Assembly (NCBI RefSeq): GCF_015840335.1
Contig: NZ_CP060395.1
Location: 186,001 to 250,000, forward strand
Direction of reading: 5' to 3'
DNA: 64,000 nt
DNA from: Synechococcus sp. CBW1108
GTDB lineage: Bacteria; Cyanobacteriota; Cyanobacteriia; PCC-6307; Cyanobiaceae
In this document: one piece after another, positions 50,109-59,576 of the stretch
Position numbering within the stretch: position 1 is the stretch's first letter
Layout: every line of letters begins with the position of its first letter
Position numbers and translations under genes: made by a program
The notes under the pieces: model-generated
Database searches by the model: none
What the model saw: the letters and a program-made list of their open reading frames with translations, nothing else
Told to the model about the DNA's origin: nothing

Positions 50109-51485
50109 CTACTCAGAAATCGATATTCTGATGAATATGTCTGAGTTAAAAGGGGACATGGTGTCGATTTCTGATCGGTCTTTTCCAGGTTGGAAAGCGC
50201 TCGAGTAACTGATCTTAAAAATCCTTGCCGACTGCCTCGAATCCTTCGCCAGGTATAACCTGCCACCCGCCGCTACAACTTCCTCATCCAGCTGATCCAG
50301 CACATCCAGCAGTCCCGGCACAGCGGCTGGCACATCGGCTGCCAGGGTCCAGCCTGGGATCGGGAACGACAGCGGTGCTGGATTGCTGGGCCCAAAGCGC
50401 TTCAGCACTGTGAGGAAGCTCGGTGCTCCCACTTGCCGCAGCACCTCTAGTGCTCGCGGCACCAGGTGGGCCGCCTCATTGGGAACTGCGAATTGGTACT
50501 GCAAGAAGCCAGCCGGCCCGTAGATCCGGTTCCAGTCCTGCACCCCATCAAGAGGATGGAAGAACGGTGCAATTGCCTGCAGCTCTCCTACTCTGTGCTT
50601 AGGCGCCTTGCGATACCAGGCTTCGTTAAAAGCCCGCACCGTCAGTTTGTTCAGCAGTCCGCCCGGCAGAAATGGCGGTGCTGAGGCCAGAGCCTTCGGG
50701 TCGTAATGGAGGGGGTCGGCCTGCTGGGCCATTGGCAATGATTCTGCGGGGGCATGATCACCGCACGTAAGTACACCCCTGCCATTGGGATCGAGGCTGT
50801 CGACCCAGGCGACGCTGTAGCGGTATTTCGCGTCGGCTTCCTCCATGGCCTCCATCAGCGACTCCAGATCCCGGAAGCGGGTGGTGTCGACGCTGATCAA
50901 CGAGCTGGTGATCGGGATCAGTGAAAACGTCGCCTCGACAATCACACCCGTCAGTCCCATGCCGCCGACGGTGGCCCAGAAGAAGGAGGCTTCGCTCCCC
51001 TCTGGACTGAGCTCTCTAAAGGTGCCACTGCCATCCACCAGCAATAGCCGCTGCACGTGGTTACCAAAGCTGCCGTCCACGTGATGGTTCTTGCCATGCA
51101 CATCGGCGGCAATCGCCCCGCCCACCGTTACGTTGCGCGTGCCGGGTGTCACAGGCAGGAAAAAGCCTGCCGGCACTATCACCCTCAGGATCTGATCCAG
51201 GCTCGCCCCAGCCCCAGCTGTGACGGTGCCGCTGCCAAGATCCAGCTCAATCCGATCAAAAGCCGGCAGCTCGATCACCGTGCCGTCTTTCAGCTGGGCC
51301 GCATCGCCATAAGAGCGCCCCAGGCCCCGGGCAATCAAGGAGCGGGGAGGAGCGCCACGTACCAGCTGCTGTAGCTGCTCTACCGAGCTGGGCTGCACCA
51401 CTTGGGCAGACACCGGGTTGGTGCGGCCCCAGCCGCTCAGCGTTCTGGTTTCGGCCGTGAGGCCGGCAGGCAGGGGAATAGTCAC
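50109..51485 (-). CDS. DprE1-like FAD-dependent polyprenylphosphoryl-ribose 2-oxidase
   Basis: 458 aa from GTG at 51485 (VTIPLPAGLTAETRTLSGWGR), five bases after the SDR stop. FAD/PCMH fold: RGLGRSYGDAAQ, VTPGTRNVTVGGAIAADVHGKNHHVDGSFGNHV (the DprE1 hallmark) and GGRLYLAKDSR with the catalytic Lys. In mycobacteria DprE1 oxidises decaprenylphosphoryl ribose at C2'. At GWTLAADVP the mycobacterial enzyme has GWNVCVDF, whose Cys is the benzothiazinone target as I recall; here it is Ala. The C-terminal 40 residues are divergent but fit (SDIFIRI). Confidence 0.85.
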   Translation of the reverse strand: MTIPLPAGLTAETRTLSGWGRTNPVSAQVVQPSSVEQLQQLVRGAPPRSLIARGLGRSYGDAAQLKDGTVIELPAFDRIELDLGSGTVTAGAGASLDQILRVIVPAGFFLPVTPGTRNVTVGGAIAADVHGKNHHVDGSFGNHVQRLLLVDGSGTFRELSPEGSEASFFWATVGGMGLTGVIVEATFSLIPITSSLISVDTTRFRDLESLMEAMEEADAKYRYSVAWVDSLDPNGRGVLTCGDHAPAESLPMAQQADPLHYDPKALASAPPFLPGGLLNKLTVRAFNEAWYRKAPKHRVGELQAIAPFFHPLDGVQDWNRIYGPAGFLQYQFAVPNEAAHLVPRALEVLRQVGAPSFLTVLKRFGPSNPAPLSFPIPGWTLAADVPAAVPGLLDVLDQLDEEVVAAGGRLYLAKDSRQSARIFKISYSSAFQPGKDRSEIDTMSPFNSDIFIRISISE

Positions 51486-51490
51486 AGGGC

Positions 51491-52237
51491 TCAAAGCTTG
51501 GAGGCAATTGAAGCAGGAAGCAGGCGGATCAGCCGCATCAACGGCGACCACCACCAGGGCAAGTATTCGATGCCCCGCTTGTTGGGCCGGCGCAGCAAAT
51601 CTCGCGCCACCGCTTCTGGGCTGGCACAGAGCGCAGCTGGGGCCTTACCCACCGTCATCGGCGTGGCCATGAAACCAGCCTTGATAATCCGCACCGCAAA
51701 GGGCTTGGCGTGGCAGCGCAGCATCAGGCCCTCACACAGGGCCGTAAGTGCTGCTTTGGCGGCACCGTAGTGGTAATTGGAAGGTCGGCCCCGATCAGCC
51801 GCCACCGAGCTGAAAACCCAGAGGCGGCTTGGCCGCGCCAACCGCTCCATAGTGGCGATGGCCGTAAGCCAAGGGATCAAGCCGGTGACGTTCGCAGCCA
51901 GGATCCGCAGTGCTTCTGCAGAATCACTGCGGGCCTGCTCGGCATCACCCAATGATCCAGCCGTAATCAGATACAGATCAAATTCGCCGACCTGGGGCAA
52001 CCGAGCGCTGCCGAGACAGGCATCTTCTAGCAGATCGGTCTGCTCGGTGCTTACGGCTGCCCCATAGCGTGCTTGGAGCTGGGAGGCCAGCTGCTGGTTT
52101 GCTTCTTCGTTGCGGGCCACCAGGTGGAACCTCATGCAGCCGCGCCGAGCCAGCTCATGGCAGATGGCCTTGGCCACTTCGCTTGTGCTGCCCAAAACAA
52201 AGGCGCTGTGGATTGGAATCTGGGCGAATTTGGTCAT
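51491..52237 (-). CDS. DprE2-like short-chain dehydrogenase
   Basis: 248-aa SDR. The NAD-binding start AFVLGSTSEVAKAICHELARRG replaces the usual GxxxGxG with GSTSEVA, as in DprE2. The catalytic pair is in SSVAADRGRPSNYHYGAAKAALTALCEGL (S...YxxxK). DprE2 reduces the 2-keto intermediate to the arabino epimer. It is next to the DprE1-like gene in the same orientation, with a 5-bp gap. The upstream gap of 75 bp to the phosphatase-flippase gene may still be within the operon. Confidence 0.85.
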   Translation of the reverse strand: MTKFAQIPIHSAFVLGSTSEVAKAICHELARRGCMRFHLVARNEEANQQLASQLQARYGAAVSTEQTDLLEDACLGSARLPQVGEFDLYLITAGSLGDAEQARSDSAEALRILAANVTGLIPWLTAIATMERLARPSRLWVFSSVAADRGRPSNYHYGAAKAALTALCEGLMLRCHAKPFAVRIIKAGFMATPMTVGKAPAALCASPEAVARDLLRRPNKRGIEYLPWWWSPLMRLIRLLPASIASKL

Positions 52238-52312
52238 AGTTTTAGATTTAATTCAAATTGGTTTACGTTGAATCTCTTTAGACACAACCACTATCCGTAA
52301 TGCCTGCCTTGC

Positions 52313-53875
52313 TCACCGCCTGCGCCGGGGAAGCTGCAACAGGCAGATCACGCCTAGGAAGGTCGCAAACCAAAGCGTCATCAGCCGTATCAGCAGCGTG
52401 GCCGGGGTGGCCGCAGCCAATGCCACACCCTGCAGGGCCAGCATGCCCACGGTGCCTGCCTCCGTGCTGCCCAAACCCCCGGGCAGCAGGGTGAGAGCAC
52501 CAAGCAATCCGGCTGCAGTGTGGGCAATCGTGGCGCCGCCGATGCCTACGGCTTCGATTCCCATGCCCCGCAGCAGCAGCCAAAGGCTGACGCCCTCCAA
52601 GCTCCAGGCCAGGGCACCGACAACAGTGGCCTGCAGTATCAGCGCTGGCTGCAATAACCGACGCATGGCCGCAAGCCCCTCCCCGCCGGCACTGGCAAGC
52701 TTGCGGGGCAGCAGCCTGTGGGCGATGCCCTTGAGCTGGCATTTGGCCCAGGGGGTGCCCAATACCAGCCAGCCAGCCAGCAACATGGCCAGGCCTATAC
52801 CGATCGGTACGGCCAAGGGCACCTGCCAGCGCAGTAGCAGCGGCAGGTTGATCAGCAGCAGCAGCAGCACCGCGGTGCCATCGGTGAGCCGCTCCACCAC
52901 CAAAGCCATCAAGGTGGGTGCCATGGGCACCCCCCACTCCTGCTTGAGCAGCAAGGAGCGCACTGCCTCACCCGATTTACCCGGAGTGGCAGTGAAGGCA
53001 AAGGAGCCCATCCAAATCCGCGCATCTGCCCGCACAGGCGGGTTTTGGTTTAAGGCTTGCAGGAGCAGCCGCCAACGGCCGAAGCGGATCCCGTAGCCCA
53101 GCAGCACCAGCAGCAAACCAAGCGCGATCTGGGGCCAGAGGCTGCGCAGCAGCGGCAGCAGCTGGTCGCCCTGGCTCCAGATTCCCAGCAGGCCGTAAGC
53201 CAGCAGCGCAAGTGCCACCACCGGCAGCAGCGGACCTAGCGAAAAGGGGGGGTAGGGCTCGGGCTCGGGCAGAAAGCTGCGGTAGTGGGGGAGTGCGGCC
53301 GCCTGGAGAAGCTCCCGGTCGCCCTTGCTGTCGCCGTAGGCCTCGATCGTCAGCCCATCCAGTGGCCCGAGATGGGCCGCTAGCCGTCGCACCTTCTCGG
53401 GGCCCTTGCAGTTCGGGCTGACCAGCCTTGGCCGCCACTTACCCTGAACCTGCTCCAGTTCGGTGCAGAGGAGCTCCACCCCCAGCCAATCGGCCAAGGG
53501 CTGGAGCAGCATGCGGGGAGACGCAGAGCACAGCAGCACCCGATCGCCGCGCTGCTGATGCCAGCGCAAACGCTCCAGCGCGTTCGGACGCAGCTGGGCG
53601 CGGAGTTCAAGCAGTTGCCAATCGGCTCGGCCCTGGCTCTGGGCCAGATTGACCGCCTGACAGAGGCCAAAGGCGCCAACCACCTGCTGCTTTAAGCGGC
53701 CGGTGGACACCAGCCGCAGCTGCCAGCCGATCAGCCAGGGCAGACAGGCCACAGCAGCCCCGAGCTGCCCAGCAAGGCCCCGGGAGCGTCGGGCAGCCAG
53801 CCACAGGCAATCTCCGCGCAGCAAAGTGCCGTCTACATCGAATACAGCAATCCGCTCCAGTTCAGGTTTGGGCAT
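52313..53875 (-). CDS. Fusion of HAD phosphatase and flippase-like membrane domain
   Basis: 520 aa from ATG at 53875, coupled to the UbiA stop by TGATG. Residues 5-215 are a HAD-IB (SerB-like) phosphatase: IAVFDVDGTLLRGDCLW, CSASPRML and AYGDSKGDRELLQ. Residues 225-515 have about eight transmembrane helices with RFGRWRLLLQALN, GKSGEAVRSLLLK and LPGGLGSTEAGTVGML, the lysylphosphatidylglycerol-synthase-TM/UPF0104 pattern, whose members are suspected flippases. Inferred role: dephosphorylate polyprenylphosphoryl-phosphoribose and move the lipid-sugar across the membrane. The fusion itself supports these steps being linked. Confidence 0.85.
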   Translation of the reverse strand: MPKPELERIAVFDVDGTLLRGDCLWLAARRSRGLAGQLGAAVACLPWLIGWQLRLVSTGRLKQQVVGAFGLCQAVNLAQSQGRADWQLLELRAQLRPNALERLRWHQQRGDRVLLCSASPRMLLQPLADWLGVELLCTELEQVQGKWRPRLVSPNCKGPEKVRRLAAHLGPLDGLTIEAYGDSKGDRELLQAAALPHYRSFLPEPEPYPPFSLGPLLPVVALALLAYGLLGIWSQGDQLLPLLRSLWPQIALGLLLVLLGYGIRFGRWRLLLQALNQNPPVRADARIWMGSFAFTATPGKSGEAVRSLLLKQEWGVPMAPTLMALVVERLTDGTAVLLLLLINLPLLLRWQVPLAVPIGIGLAMLLAGWLVLGTPWAKCQLKGIAHRLLPRKLASAGGEGLAAMRRLLQPALILQATVVGALAWSLEGVSLWLLLRGMGIEAVGIGGATIAHTAAGLLGALTLLPGGLGSTEAGTVGMLALQGVALAAATPATLLIRLMTLWFATFLGVICLLQLPRRRR

Positions 53876-54852
53876 CAACTGGCTGCACTGAAGACACCGA
53901 TCAGCGCAGTGGTGATCAGCCAACCCACCAAAGTGAGCTGAATACCCAGATCCCCCAGCAGGATGTCCTCAGGCTTTTCACTACTGCGCTCATCGACACA
54001 TTCCCTCCTGCGCGCCACCTCCTCTGGATCGCTTAGGAGCTGGTAACGGAAGATTCCCGCCAAGGCAAAAGGAACTGTCAACAGCATCCAGCTGGTGGGA
54101 GCACCGCCGAGGGAGGGGCCGGCTGCCCAGAGGGCATAGCTGATGAAGGCACTGGTAGCCACCAGGCTCTCAAGCCTGAGCAGCAGGGCCAGGGAATAGC
54201 GCTCCAGCACCTTCCTGGTGATTACGCCGCGATCGTGGGCTACCCGCAATTCAGCCTTGCGCTTCTCAATTGCCAGAAAAAGTGCAAGCAGCCCCACTGT
54301 GAGCAGAAACCACGGGGACGGTGGCAGTGAGGCAGCAACAGCTCCAGCCAAAGCCCGCAGCAGAAAGCCTGAGGCGATGCAGAACAGATCTAGCAATGCT
54401 TTTTGCTTGAGCAGCAGGCAGTAGCCCACCTGAATCAGGCCATAGAGCAACACCACCACAGCGAGAGCCGGTGAGTTCCAGGCGGCAATTCTCAGGCTCA
54501 GCAAAGCCAGCACGGCAGCCATTGCGAGGGCTACAGGCACGCTCACCAGACCGGCAGCTATCGGCCGATTGCGCTTGGTGGGATGGGCCCGGTCGGCCTC
54601 CACATCCAGGCAGTCATTGAGCAGGTAGATGGCGCTGGAAATCAGGCAGAAGACCACCAAGGCGCCGGCAGCTGGTAGCCACACTTCAGCCTCGAAGCGG
54701 AAGGCAAACAGGGGCGCGGCGAACACCAGCAGGTTTTTGGTCCATTGCCGCGGGCGGCAGGCCGCCAGCAAGGGGGCCGGGGAACCGGGGCGGCTGACAG
54801 CCATAACTGGTTTCTCCCTGGCCTTGGGGTGCCAGGAAACGTGACCTGCCAA
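53875..54852 (-). CDS. UbiA-family polyprenyl-phosphate phosphoribosyltransferase
   Basis: 325 aa (or 309 aa from an ATG at 54804, MAVSRPGSPAPL). Nine or so hydrophobic helices with the UbiA motifs RPRQWTKNLLVFAAPLF, YLLNDCLDVEADRAHPTKRNRPIA (NDxxDxxxD) and FLAIEKRKAEL (second acidic loop altered). RPRQWTKN and HPxKRxRPIAxG are typical of decaprenyl-phosphate phosphoribose synthase (Rv3806c type) rather than quinone prenyltransferases. It would transfer phosphoribose from PRPP to polyprenyl phosphate, the first step of the operon. Confidence 0.87.
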   Translation of the reverse strand: MAGHVSWHPKAREKPVMAVSRPGSPAPLLAACRPRQWTKNLLVFAAPLFAFRFEAEVWLPAAGALVVFCLISSAIYLLNDCLDVEADRAHPTKRNRPIAAGLVSVPVALAMAAVLALLSLRIAAWNSPALAVVVLLYGLIQVGYCLLLKQKALLDLFCIASGFLLRALAGAVAASLPPSPWFLLTVGLLALFLAIEKRKAELRVAHDRGVITRKVLERYSLALLLRLESLVATSAFISYALWAAGPSLGGAPTSWMLLTVPFALAGIFRYQLLSDPEEVARRRECVDERSSEKPEDILLGDLGIQLTLVGWLITTALIGVFSAAS

Positions 54853-54923
54853 AAGTATCTAGCTGGCCTGGGAAAACAAGCCTGCTCTGCTGATGCCGCT
54901 CCTTGGCCACCCTGCTCAGCCAC

Positions 54924-56075
54924 TCACACCGGCAGACGCGCTAACCACTCCCCGGCCGGCACCACCGCCACCGCACCACGCTGCTCCTGCTGGCGGGCAT
55001 CGCGCACGAGTTGCACCGCCTCGGCCTCGGGAAACTGGAGCGCAAAGCGCGACAGGGCGCGGTGGGGTGAGCTGTCCGCCAGCTTGCACTCCACCAGGTG
55101 GGTGAGAGAACCCTCCAGGCTCAGGCTGAAGTCCACCTCGGCGCCGTCCTTGGTGCGGATGTAGTGGAGACCGGCATCACAGCCACGGGTGTCCACCAGG
55201 TGATGCACCTGTTTGCGCAACATCACCGCCACGGCATTCTCGAAGCGCACGCCCCCATCTCCCTTCACCAGGCCAGTGTCGGTGAAGTACACCTTCGGGG
55301 CCTGCAGCAGCGAGCGAGCGATGTTGCGGTGCCAGGGCTGCACCACGATCACCACATAAAGAGCCACCAGGACCTCGAGATAGCGGCGCAGCGTGGTGGG
55401 TGACACCGCCAGATCCCGAGCCAGCGACGCCAGGGAGAGGGGCGATCCCACCCGTTGCCGCAGCAACTCGACGAACACGCGCATCGTGTTGATCTCATGG
55501 AGGCGGGAAAACTCCAGAACGTCCTCGCGGATCAGGTCGGTGGCGTACTGGCGCCGCCAGCGTTGGGCGTCGTCGGGCCGCTCTGCCAGGCAGGGCTCTG
55601 GAAAGCCACCTCGCTCGATCAGATGCAGCAGGGCCTGATCGGCAGCCATGCCGCTGTGGGCACACAACTCCCGCACCGATACCGGGTCTAGGTGCAGATG
55701 CAGGTAGCGCCCGGCCAGCGACTCGCCCGACTGGCGGAAGGTGTCCATCCGCGCGCTGCCGGTGACAAGCAAAGCCTGGCCCACGGGCCGGGCATCGATC
55801 ACACCCTTGAGCCAGGCCTTCCAATCAGCCATCTTGTGGATCTCGTCAAACACCAGCAGATCGGCCCGCGGGTTCCAGCTCTGACGCAGCAGTACAGACC
55901 GGTCTGCCGCCACATCCCAGTTGAGGTATTGGGGTGAATTTCGCCCCTCCATCAGCTGCCGCGCCAGCGTGGTCTTGCCCACCTGCCTGGCGCCGGTCAG
56001 CACCACGGCCTTTCGGCTCAGGTCGACCAGCAGCTGCTCCTGCAGGTAACGACGCATCCGACTAGGCGCCTGCAT
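54924..56075 (-). CDS. AAA ATPase with DUF4143 nuclease-like C-terminus
   Basis: 383 aa. Walker A is in LTGARQVGKTTLARQLMEG, Walker B in LLVFDEIHKM, sensor in LLVTGSARMD. A winged-helix (SLASLARDLAVSPTTLRRYLEVL) and the DUF4143 C-terminus (VDTRGCDAGLHYIRTKDGAEVDFSL..VECKLAD), a restriction-endonuclease-like D..ExK pattern, follow. The family is common and mostly uncharacterised, often linked to mobile or defence loci. A 3' fragment of a close relative lies at 19975-20128. Confidence 0.85.
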   Translation of the reverse strand: MQAPSRMRRYLQEQLLVDLSRKAVVLTGARQVGKTTLARQLMEGRNSPQYLNWDVAADRSVLLRQSWNPRADLLVFDEIHKMADWKAWLKGVIDARPVGQALLVTGSARMDTFRQSGESLAGRYLHLHLDPVSVRELCAHSGMAADQALLHLIERGGFPEPCLAERPDDAQRWRRQYATDLIREDVLEFSRLHEINTMRVFVELLRQRVGSPLSLASLARDLAVSPTTLRRYLEVLVALYVVIVVQPWHRNIARSLLQAPKVYFTDTGLVKGDGGVRFENAVAVMLRKQVHHLVDTRGCDAGLHYIRTKDGAEVDFSLSLEGSLTHLVECKLADSSPHRALSRFALQFPEAEAVQLVRDARQQEQRGAVAVVPAGEWLARLPV

Positions 56076-56171
56076 TGTGCAAAAAAGACGCGACTAATCA
56101 TTGCATGGGTGGCAGAAAGTCGCAGAACCGGGCCCGCTGCTAGCTTGAGTAACAAGATTCCTGGCAAAACG

Positions 56172-56417
56172 ATGCCGAACCGTTCCATCAGCATCTCGCT
56201 AGATGAGCGTCTCCTCACCCAGCTCGATGCCCAGGGGCCCAATCGTTCAGCCCTTGTGAGCGAGGCTCTGACGCAGTGGTTGACCCAGCGACGCGTCGAT
56301 GCCCTCCACATCGCTTACGCCGATCTGGCGAAAGTGGAGGGTGGCGATCTGAATGCCGCAGGCGAAGACGCCGTCACGATGGCGTTTGAGGTGCTGGCAC
56401 ACGGACTCGATGGCTGA
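56172..56417 (+). CDS. RHH-type antitoxin
   Basis: 81 aa from ATG at 56172 (MPNRSISISLDERLLTQLDAQG); an upstream frame start at 56109 has no support. The N-terminus is a ribbon-helix-helix (SISISLDERLL..LDAQGPNRSALVSEALTQWL) that would bind DNA, and the C-terminus is acidic (DLAKVEGGDLNAAGEDAVT), the toxin-wrapping region in MazE-type proteins. It overlaps the toxin start by 8 nt, the usual arrangement. Likely autoregulates the pair. Confidence 0.82.
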   Translation: MPNRSISISLDERLLTQLDAQGPNRSALVSEALTQWLTQRRVDALHIAYADLAKVEGGDLNAAGEDAVTMAFEVLAHGLDG

Positions 56418-56784
56418 ACGCGGTCGGCTCTACCTATGGCCTCGTAACCGCAGCTTGGGCGACAGCAAAGCTAGGCCTGTGCTTGTGATCGCTCCCGATG
56501 TCGCGACGCGCCACAGCCGCCGCTGGGTGGTTCTTCCCTTGAGCACGGAACAGCGACTTGGCAGCAACCCACTGGCCTACATGTTGGAGCCCTCCCCCAG
56601 CAATGGATTGCGTCAGACCAGCTTCGTGATGACCTGGCTGCCCACCGCTGTGCACGCCGATCAGCTCCAGGGGCCGCTCGGTCGTCTCGCGGCAGGAGAA
56701 CTCAAGGCGATTACAGCAGCGGTCATCCAGTCGCTTGATCTGCACTGCCAGGAGCCCTGGCAGCCGAATGGGGATCAGCGCTGA
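56410..56784 (+). CDS. MazF/PemK-type toxin
   Basis: 124 aa from ATG at 56410 (MAERGRLYLWPRN). The PemK/MazF SH3-like barrel pattern is visible: GRLYLWP, SKARPVLVIAPD, WVVLPLSTEQR, and SFVMTWLPTAVHADQL. Family members cut mRNA at short sites; the specificity here is unknown. Start inside the antitoxin gene (8-nt overlap) ensures coupling. It sits at the right edge of the island. Confidence 0.82.
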   Translation: MAERGRLYLWPRNRSLGDSKARPVLVIAPDVATRHSRRWVVLPLSTEQRLGSNPLAYMLEPSPSNGLRQTSFVMTWLPTAVHADQLQGPLGRLAAGELKAITAAVIQSLDLHCQEPWQPNGDQR

Positions 56785-56851
56785 ACGGCAACATGGCCAG
56801 TTGGAACTCGGGATGGTCCATAGGATCGCCCCATAAGCGCTCTCCCTGCCC

Positions 56852-58195
56852 GTGGCTGAGTCCATCGCCGCCACTGCCCCTCCCTCCAGCCCCCTGAGCC
56901 TGCCGGGCGGCACCTGCCTGCGGGGCACGGTGAAGGTGCCGGGCGACAAGTCGATCTCGCACCGGGCCCTGCTGTTCGGCGCCATCGCCGAGGGCACCAC
57001 ACGCATAGAAGGGCTGCTGCCGGCGGAGGATCCGCTCAGTACTGCCGCCTGCCTGCGGGCCATGGGGGTGGGGGTGTCGGCGATCCGCGCCGGTGAAGAG
57101 GTGCTGGTGCAGGGGGTGGGGCTCGATGGCCTCCGGGAGCCCGCCGACCTGCTCGACTGCGGCAACTCCGGCACCACCATGCGGCTGCTGCTGGGCCTAC
57201 TGGCCGGGCGGGCCGGCCGCCATTTCGTGCTCACGGGGGACGCCTCACTGCGGGGCCGGCCGATGGGGCGGGTGGTGACACCCCTGGCCCAGATGGGGGC
57301 CATGATCCACGGCCGCAGTAACGGCAACCTGGCACCTCTGGCCATCCAGGGCCAGGGGCTGCGGGGCACGACGATTCGCACCCCCGTGGCCTCGGCCCAG
57401 GTAAAGAGCGCCATCCTGCTGGCCGCCCTCAGCGCCGAGGGGCCCACCACCGTGATCGAGCCGGCCCAGAGCCGGGACCACACTGAGCGGATGCTGGGCG
57501 CCTTCGGCGCCCAGCTGACGGTGGGCGGAGCGGGCAGCACCATGGTGAGGTTGATCCCGGGCCGGAGCCTGCGCGGTCAGAGCGTGGTCGTGCCCGGTGA
57601 CATCAGCTCCGCCGCCTTCTGGCTGGTGGCGGGCGCCATCACCCCCGGCGCCGAGCTCACGGTGGAAAATGTGGGGCTCAACCCCAGCCGCACCGGCATC
57701 CTCGATGTGCTCGAGCAGATGGGCGCCCGGATCACGGTGCTCAATGGCCGGGAGGTGGCCGGTGAGCCGGTGGGCGATCTGCAGGTGAGCCATGGCCGCC
57801 TGCGGGCATTTGAGATCGGCGGCGAGCTGATCCCCCGCCTGGTCGATGAAATTCCCGTGCTGGCGGTGGCCGCCTGCTGCGCCGAGGGCACCAGCCGCAT
57901 CAGCGATGCCGGGGAGTTGCGGGTGAAGGAAACCGACCGGCTGGCGGTGATGGCCCGCCAGCTAAGGGCCATGGGGGCGCGGATCGTGGAGTTCGAGGAC
58001 GGCCTGGGAATCAGCGGCAGCACGGCCCTCCGGGGCGCCAGCGTCGACAGTGAAACGGACCATCGGGTCGCCATGAGCCTGGCGGTGGCCTCCCTGGTGG
58101 CCCAGGGCGAGACGGTCCTGGCCCGAGCCGAGGCCGCTGCCGTTTCCTACCCCGGCTTCTGGGCCGACCTGGCCCGCCTGGGCAAGCCCACCTAG
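56852..58195 (+). CDS. aroA: 3-phosphoshikimate 1-carboxyvinyltransferase (EPSP synthase)
   Basis: 447 aa, penultimate step of chorismate synthesis. [18 protein letters not shown] binds phosphate, [19 protein letters not shown] and [12 protein letters not shown] form the PEP/glyphosate site, [15 protein letters not shown] and [19 protein letters not shown] follow. GTG start at 56852. 28 bp ahead of glmU, in line with the picocyanobacterial order. Confidence 0.96.
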   Translation: MAESIAATAPPSSPLSLPGGTCLRGTVKVPGDKSISHRALLFGAIAEGTTRIEGLLPAEDPLSTAACLRAMGVGVSAIRAGEEVLVQGVGLDGLREPADLLDCGNSGTTMRLLLGLLAGRAGRHFVLTGDASLRGRPMGRVVTPLAQMGAMIHGRSNGNLAPLAIQGQGLRGTTIRTPVASAQVKSAILLAALSAEGPTTVIEPAQSRDHTERMLGAFGAQLTVGGAGSTMVRLIPGRSLRGQSVVVPGDISSAAFWLVAGAITPGAELTVENVGLNPSRTGILDVLEQMGARITVLNGREVAGEPVGDLQVSHGRLRAFEIGGELIPRLVDEIPVLAVAACCAEGTSRISDAGELRVKETDRLAVMARQLRAMGARIVEFEDGLGISGSTALRGASVDSETDHRVAMSLAVASLVAQGETVLARAEAAAVSYPGFWADLARLGKPT

Positions 58196-58223
58196 ATTCC
58201 CGCCCAGCCGCCTGCCCCAGCCC

Positions 58224-59576
58224 ATGCTTGCCGTTGCCGTGTTGGCTGCTGGAAAGGGCACCCGCATGAGGAGCGCCCTGCCCAAGGTGCTGCAACCCCT
58301 GGCCGGTGCCAGCCTCGTGGAGCGGGTGCTGGCCAGCTGCGACCAGCTTCAGCCCGACCGGCGCCTGCTGATCGTCGGCCACCAGGCCGAACGGGTGGAG
58401 CAGTCGCTGGCGGCCCACGCTGGCCTGGAATTCGTGCTGCAGCAGCCCCAGAACGGCACGGGCCACGCGGTTCAGCAGCTGCTGGAGCCCCTGGCCGATT
58501 TCAGCGGTGATCTGCTGGTGCTGAATGGCGATGTGCCCCTGCTGCGGCCCGAAACCCTTGTCGCCCTGCTGGAGCAGCACCACAGCAGTGGCGCCGCCGT
58601 CACCCTGTTGAGCGCCCGGCTGGCCGATCCCAGTGGCTACGGCCGGGTCTTTGCCGACCCCTCCGGCGCCGTCAGCGCCATCGTGGAGCACCGCGACTGC
58701 AGCGACGAGCAGCGCCGCAACAACCTCACCAATGCGGGCATCTACTGCTTCAACTGGCAGCAACTGGCGGCCGCCCTGCCCCAGCTCAGCAGCGACAACA
58801 ACCAGGGTGAGCTCTACCTCACCGACACGGTGGCCCTGCTCCGCCCGGCCATGCACCTCGAGGTGGCCGATGCCGACGAGATCACCGGCATCAACGACCG
58901 GCTCCAGCTCAGCCAGTGCGAAGCGGTGCTGCAGCAGCGGCTGCGCTGCCACTGGATGGCCGAGGGGGTGACCTTCACCGATCCGGCCAGCTGCAGCCTC
59001 AGCGAGGCCACCCGCTTTGGCCGCGATGTGGTGGTGGAACCCCAGTGCCACTTCCGCGGAGCCAGCAGCATCGGCGACGGCTGCCGCATCGGCCCGGGCT
59101 GCCTGATTGAAAACAGCCAGCTCGGCGAGGGCTGCGAGGTGCTGCATTCGGTGCTGCGGGGGACCCACGTCGGCCCCCACTGCTCGGTGGGGCCCTTTGC
59201 CCAGCTGCGGCCGGGCAGCGAGATCGCCGAACGCTGCCACATCGGCAATTTCGTCGAGGTCAAGAACAGCACCCTGGCCGCCGGCGTCAAGGTGAACCAC
59301 CTCAGCTACATCGGCGATGCCGACCTGGGCGCCGGCGTGAATGTGGGGGCAGGCACGATCACCGCCAACTACGACGGTGAGCGCAAGCACCGCACCGTGG
59401 TGGGGGCCGGCAGCAAAACCGGGGCCAATTCCGTACTGGTGGCCCCCCTGCGCCTGGGCGAAAACGTCACCGTGGGGGCCGGCTCCACCATCACCAGGGA
59501 TGTGCCCGACAATGCCCTTGCCCTCGGCAGGGCAAGACAATTGGTCAAAGACAACTGGAGAGCTGCCCGCCCATGA
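58224..59576 (+). CDS. glmU: Bifunctional GlmU
   Basis: 450 aa. N-terminal pyrophosphorylase ([40 protein letters not shown]) makes UDP-GlcNAc, and the C-terminal left-handed beta-helix acetyltransferase ([50 protein letters not shown]) acetylates GlcN-1-P. Supplies peptidoglycan. Its stop overlaps the HLIP start (ATGA). Confidence 0.97.
   Translation: MLAVAVLAAGKGTRMRSALPKVLQPLAGASLVERVLASCDQLQPDRRLLIVGHQAERVEQSLAAHAGLEFVLQQPQNGTGHAVQQLLEPLADFSGDLLVLNGDVPLLRPETLVALLEQHHSSGAAVTLLSARLADPSGYGRVFADPSGAVSAIVEHRDCSDEQRRNNLTNAGIYCFNWQQLAAALPQLSSDNNQGELYLTDTVALLRPAMHLEVADADEITGINDRLQLSQCEAVLQQRLRCHWMAEGVTFTDPASCSLSEATRFGRDVVVEPQCHFRGASSIGDGCRIGPGCLIENSQLGEGCEVLHSVLRGTHVGPHCSVGPFAQLRPGSEIAERCHIGNFVEVKNSTLAAGVKVNHLSYIGDADLGAGVNVGAGTITANYDGERKHRTVVGAGSKTGANSVLVAPLRLGENVTVGAGSTITRDVPDNALALGRARQLVKDNWRAARP

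Noticed and set aside
50109-50240. Frameshift at the 3' end of the DprE1-like gene
   Set aside because: The last 40 residues look unusual, but they still fit the family's SD-hydrophobic ending and no better frame exists.
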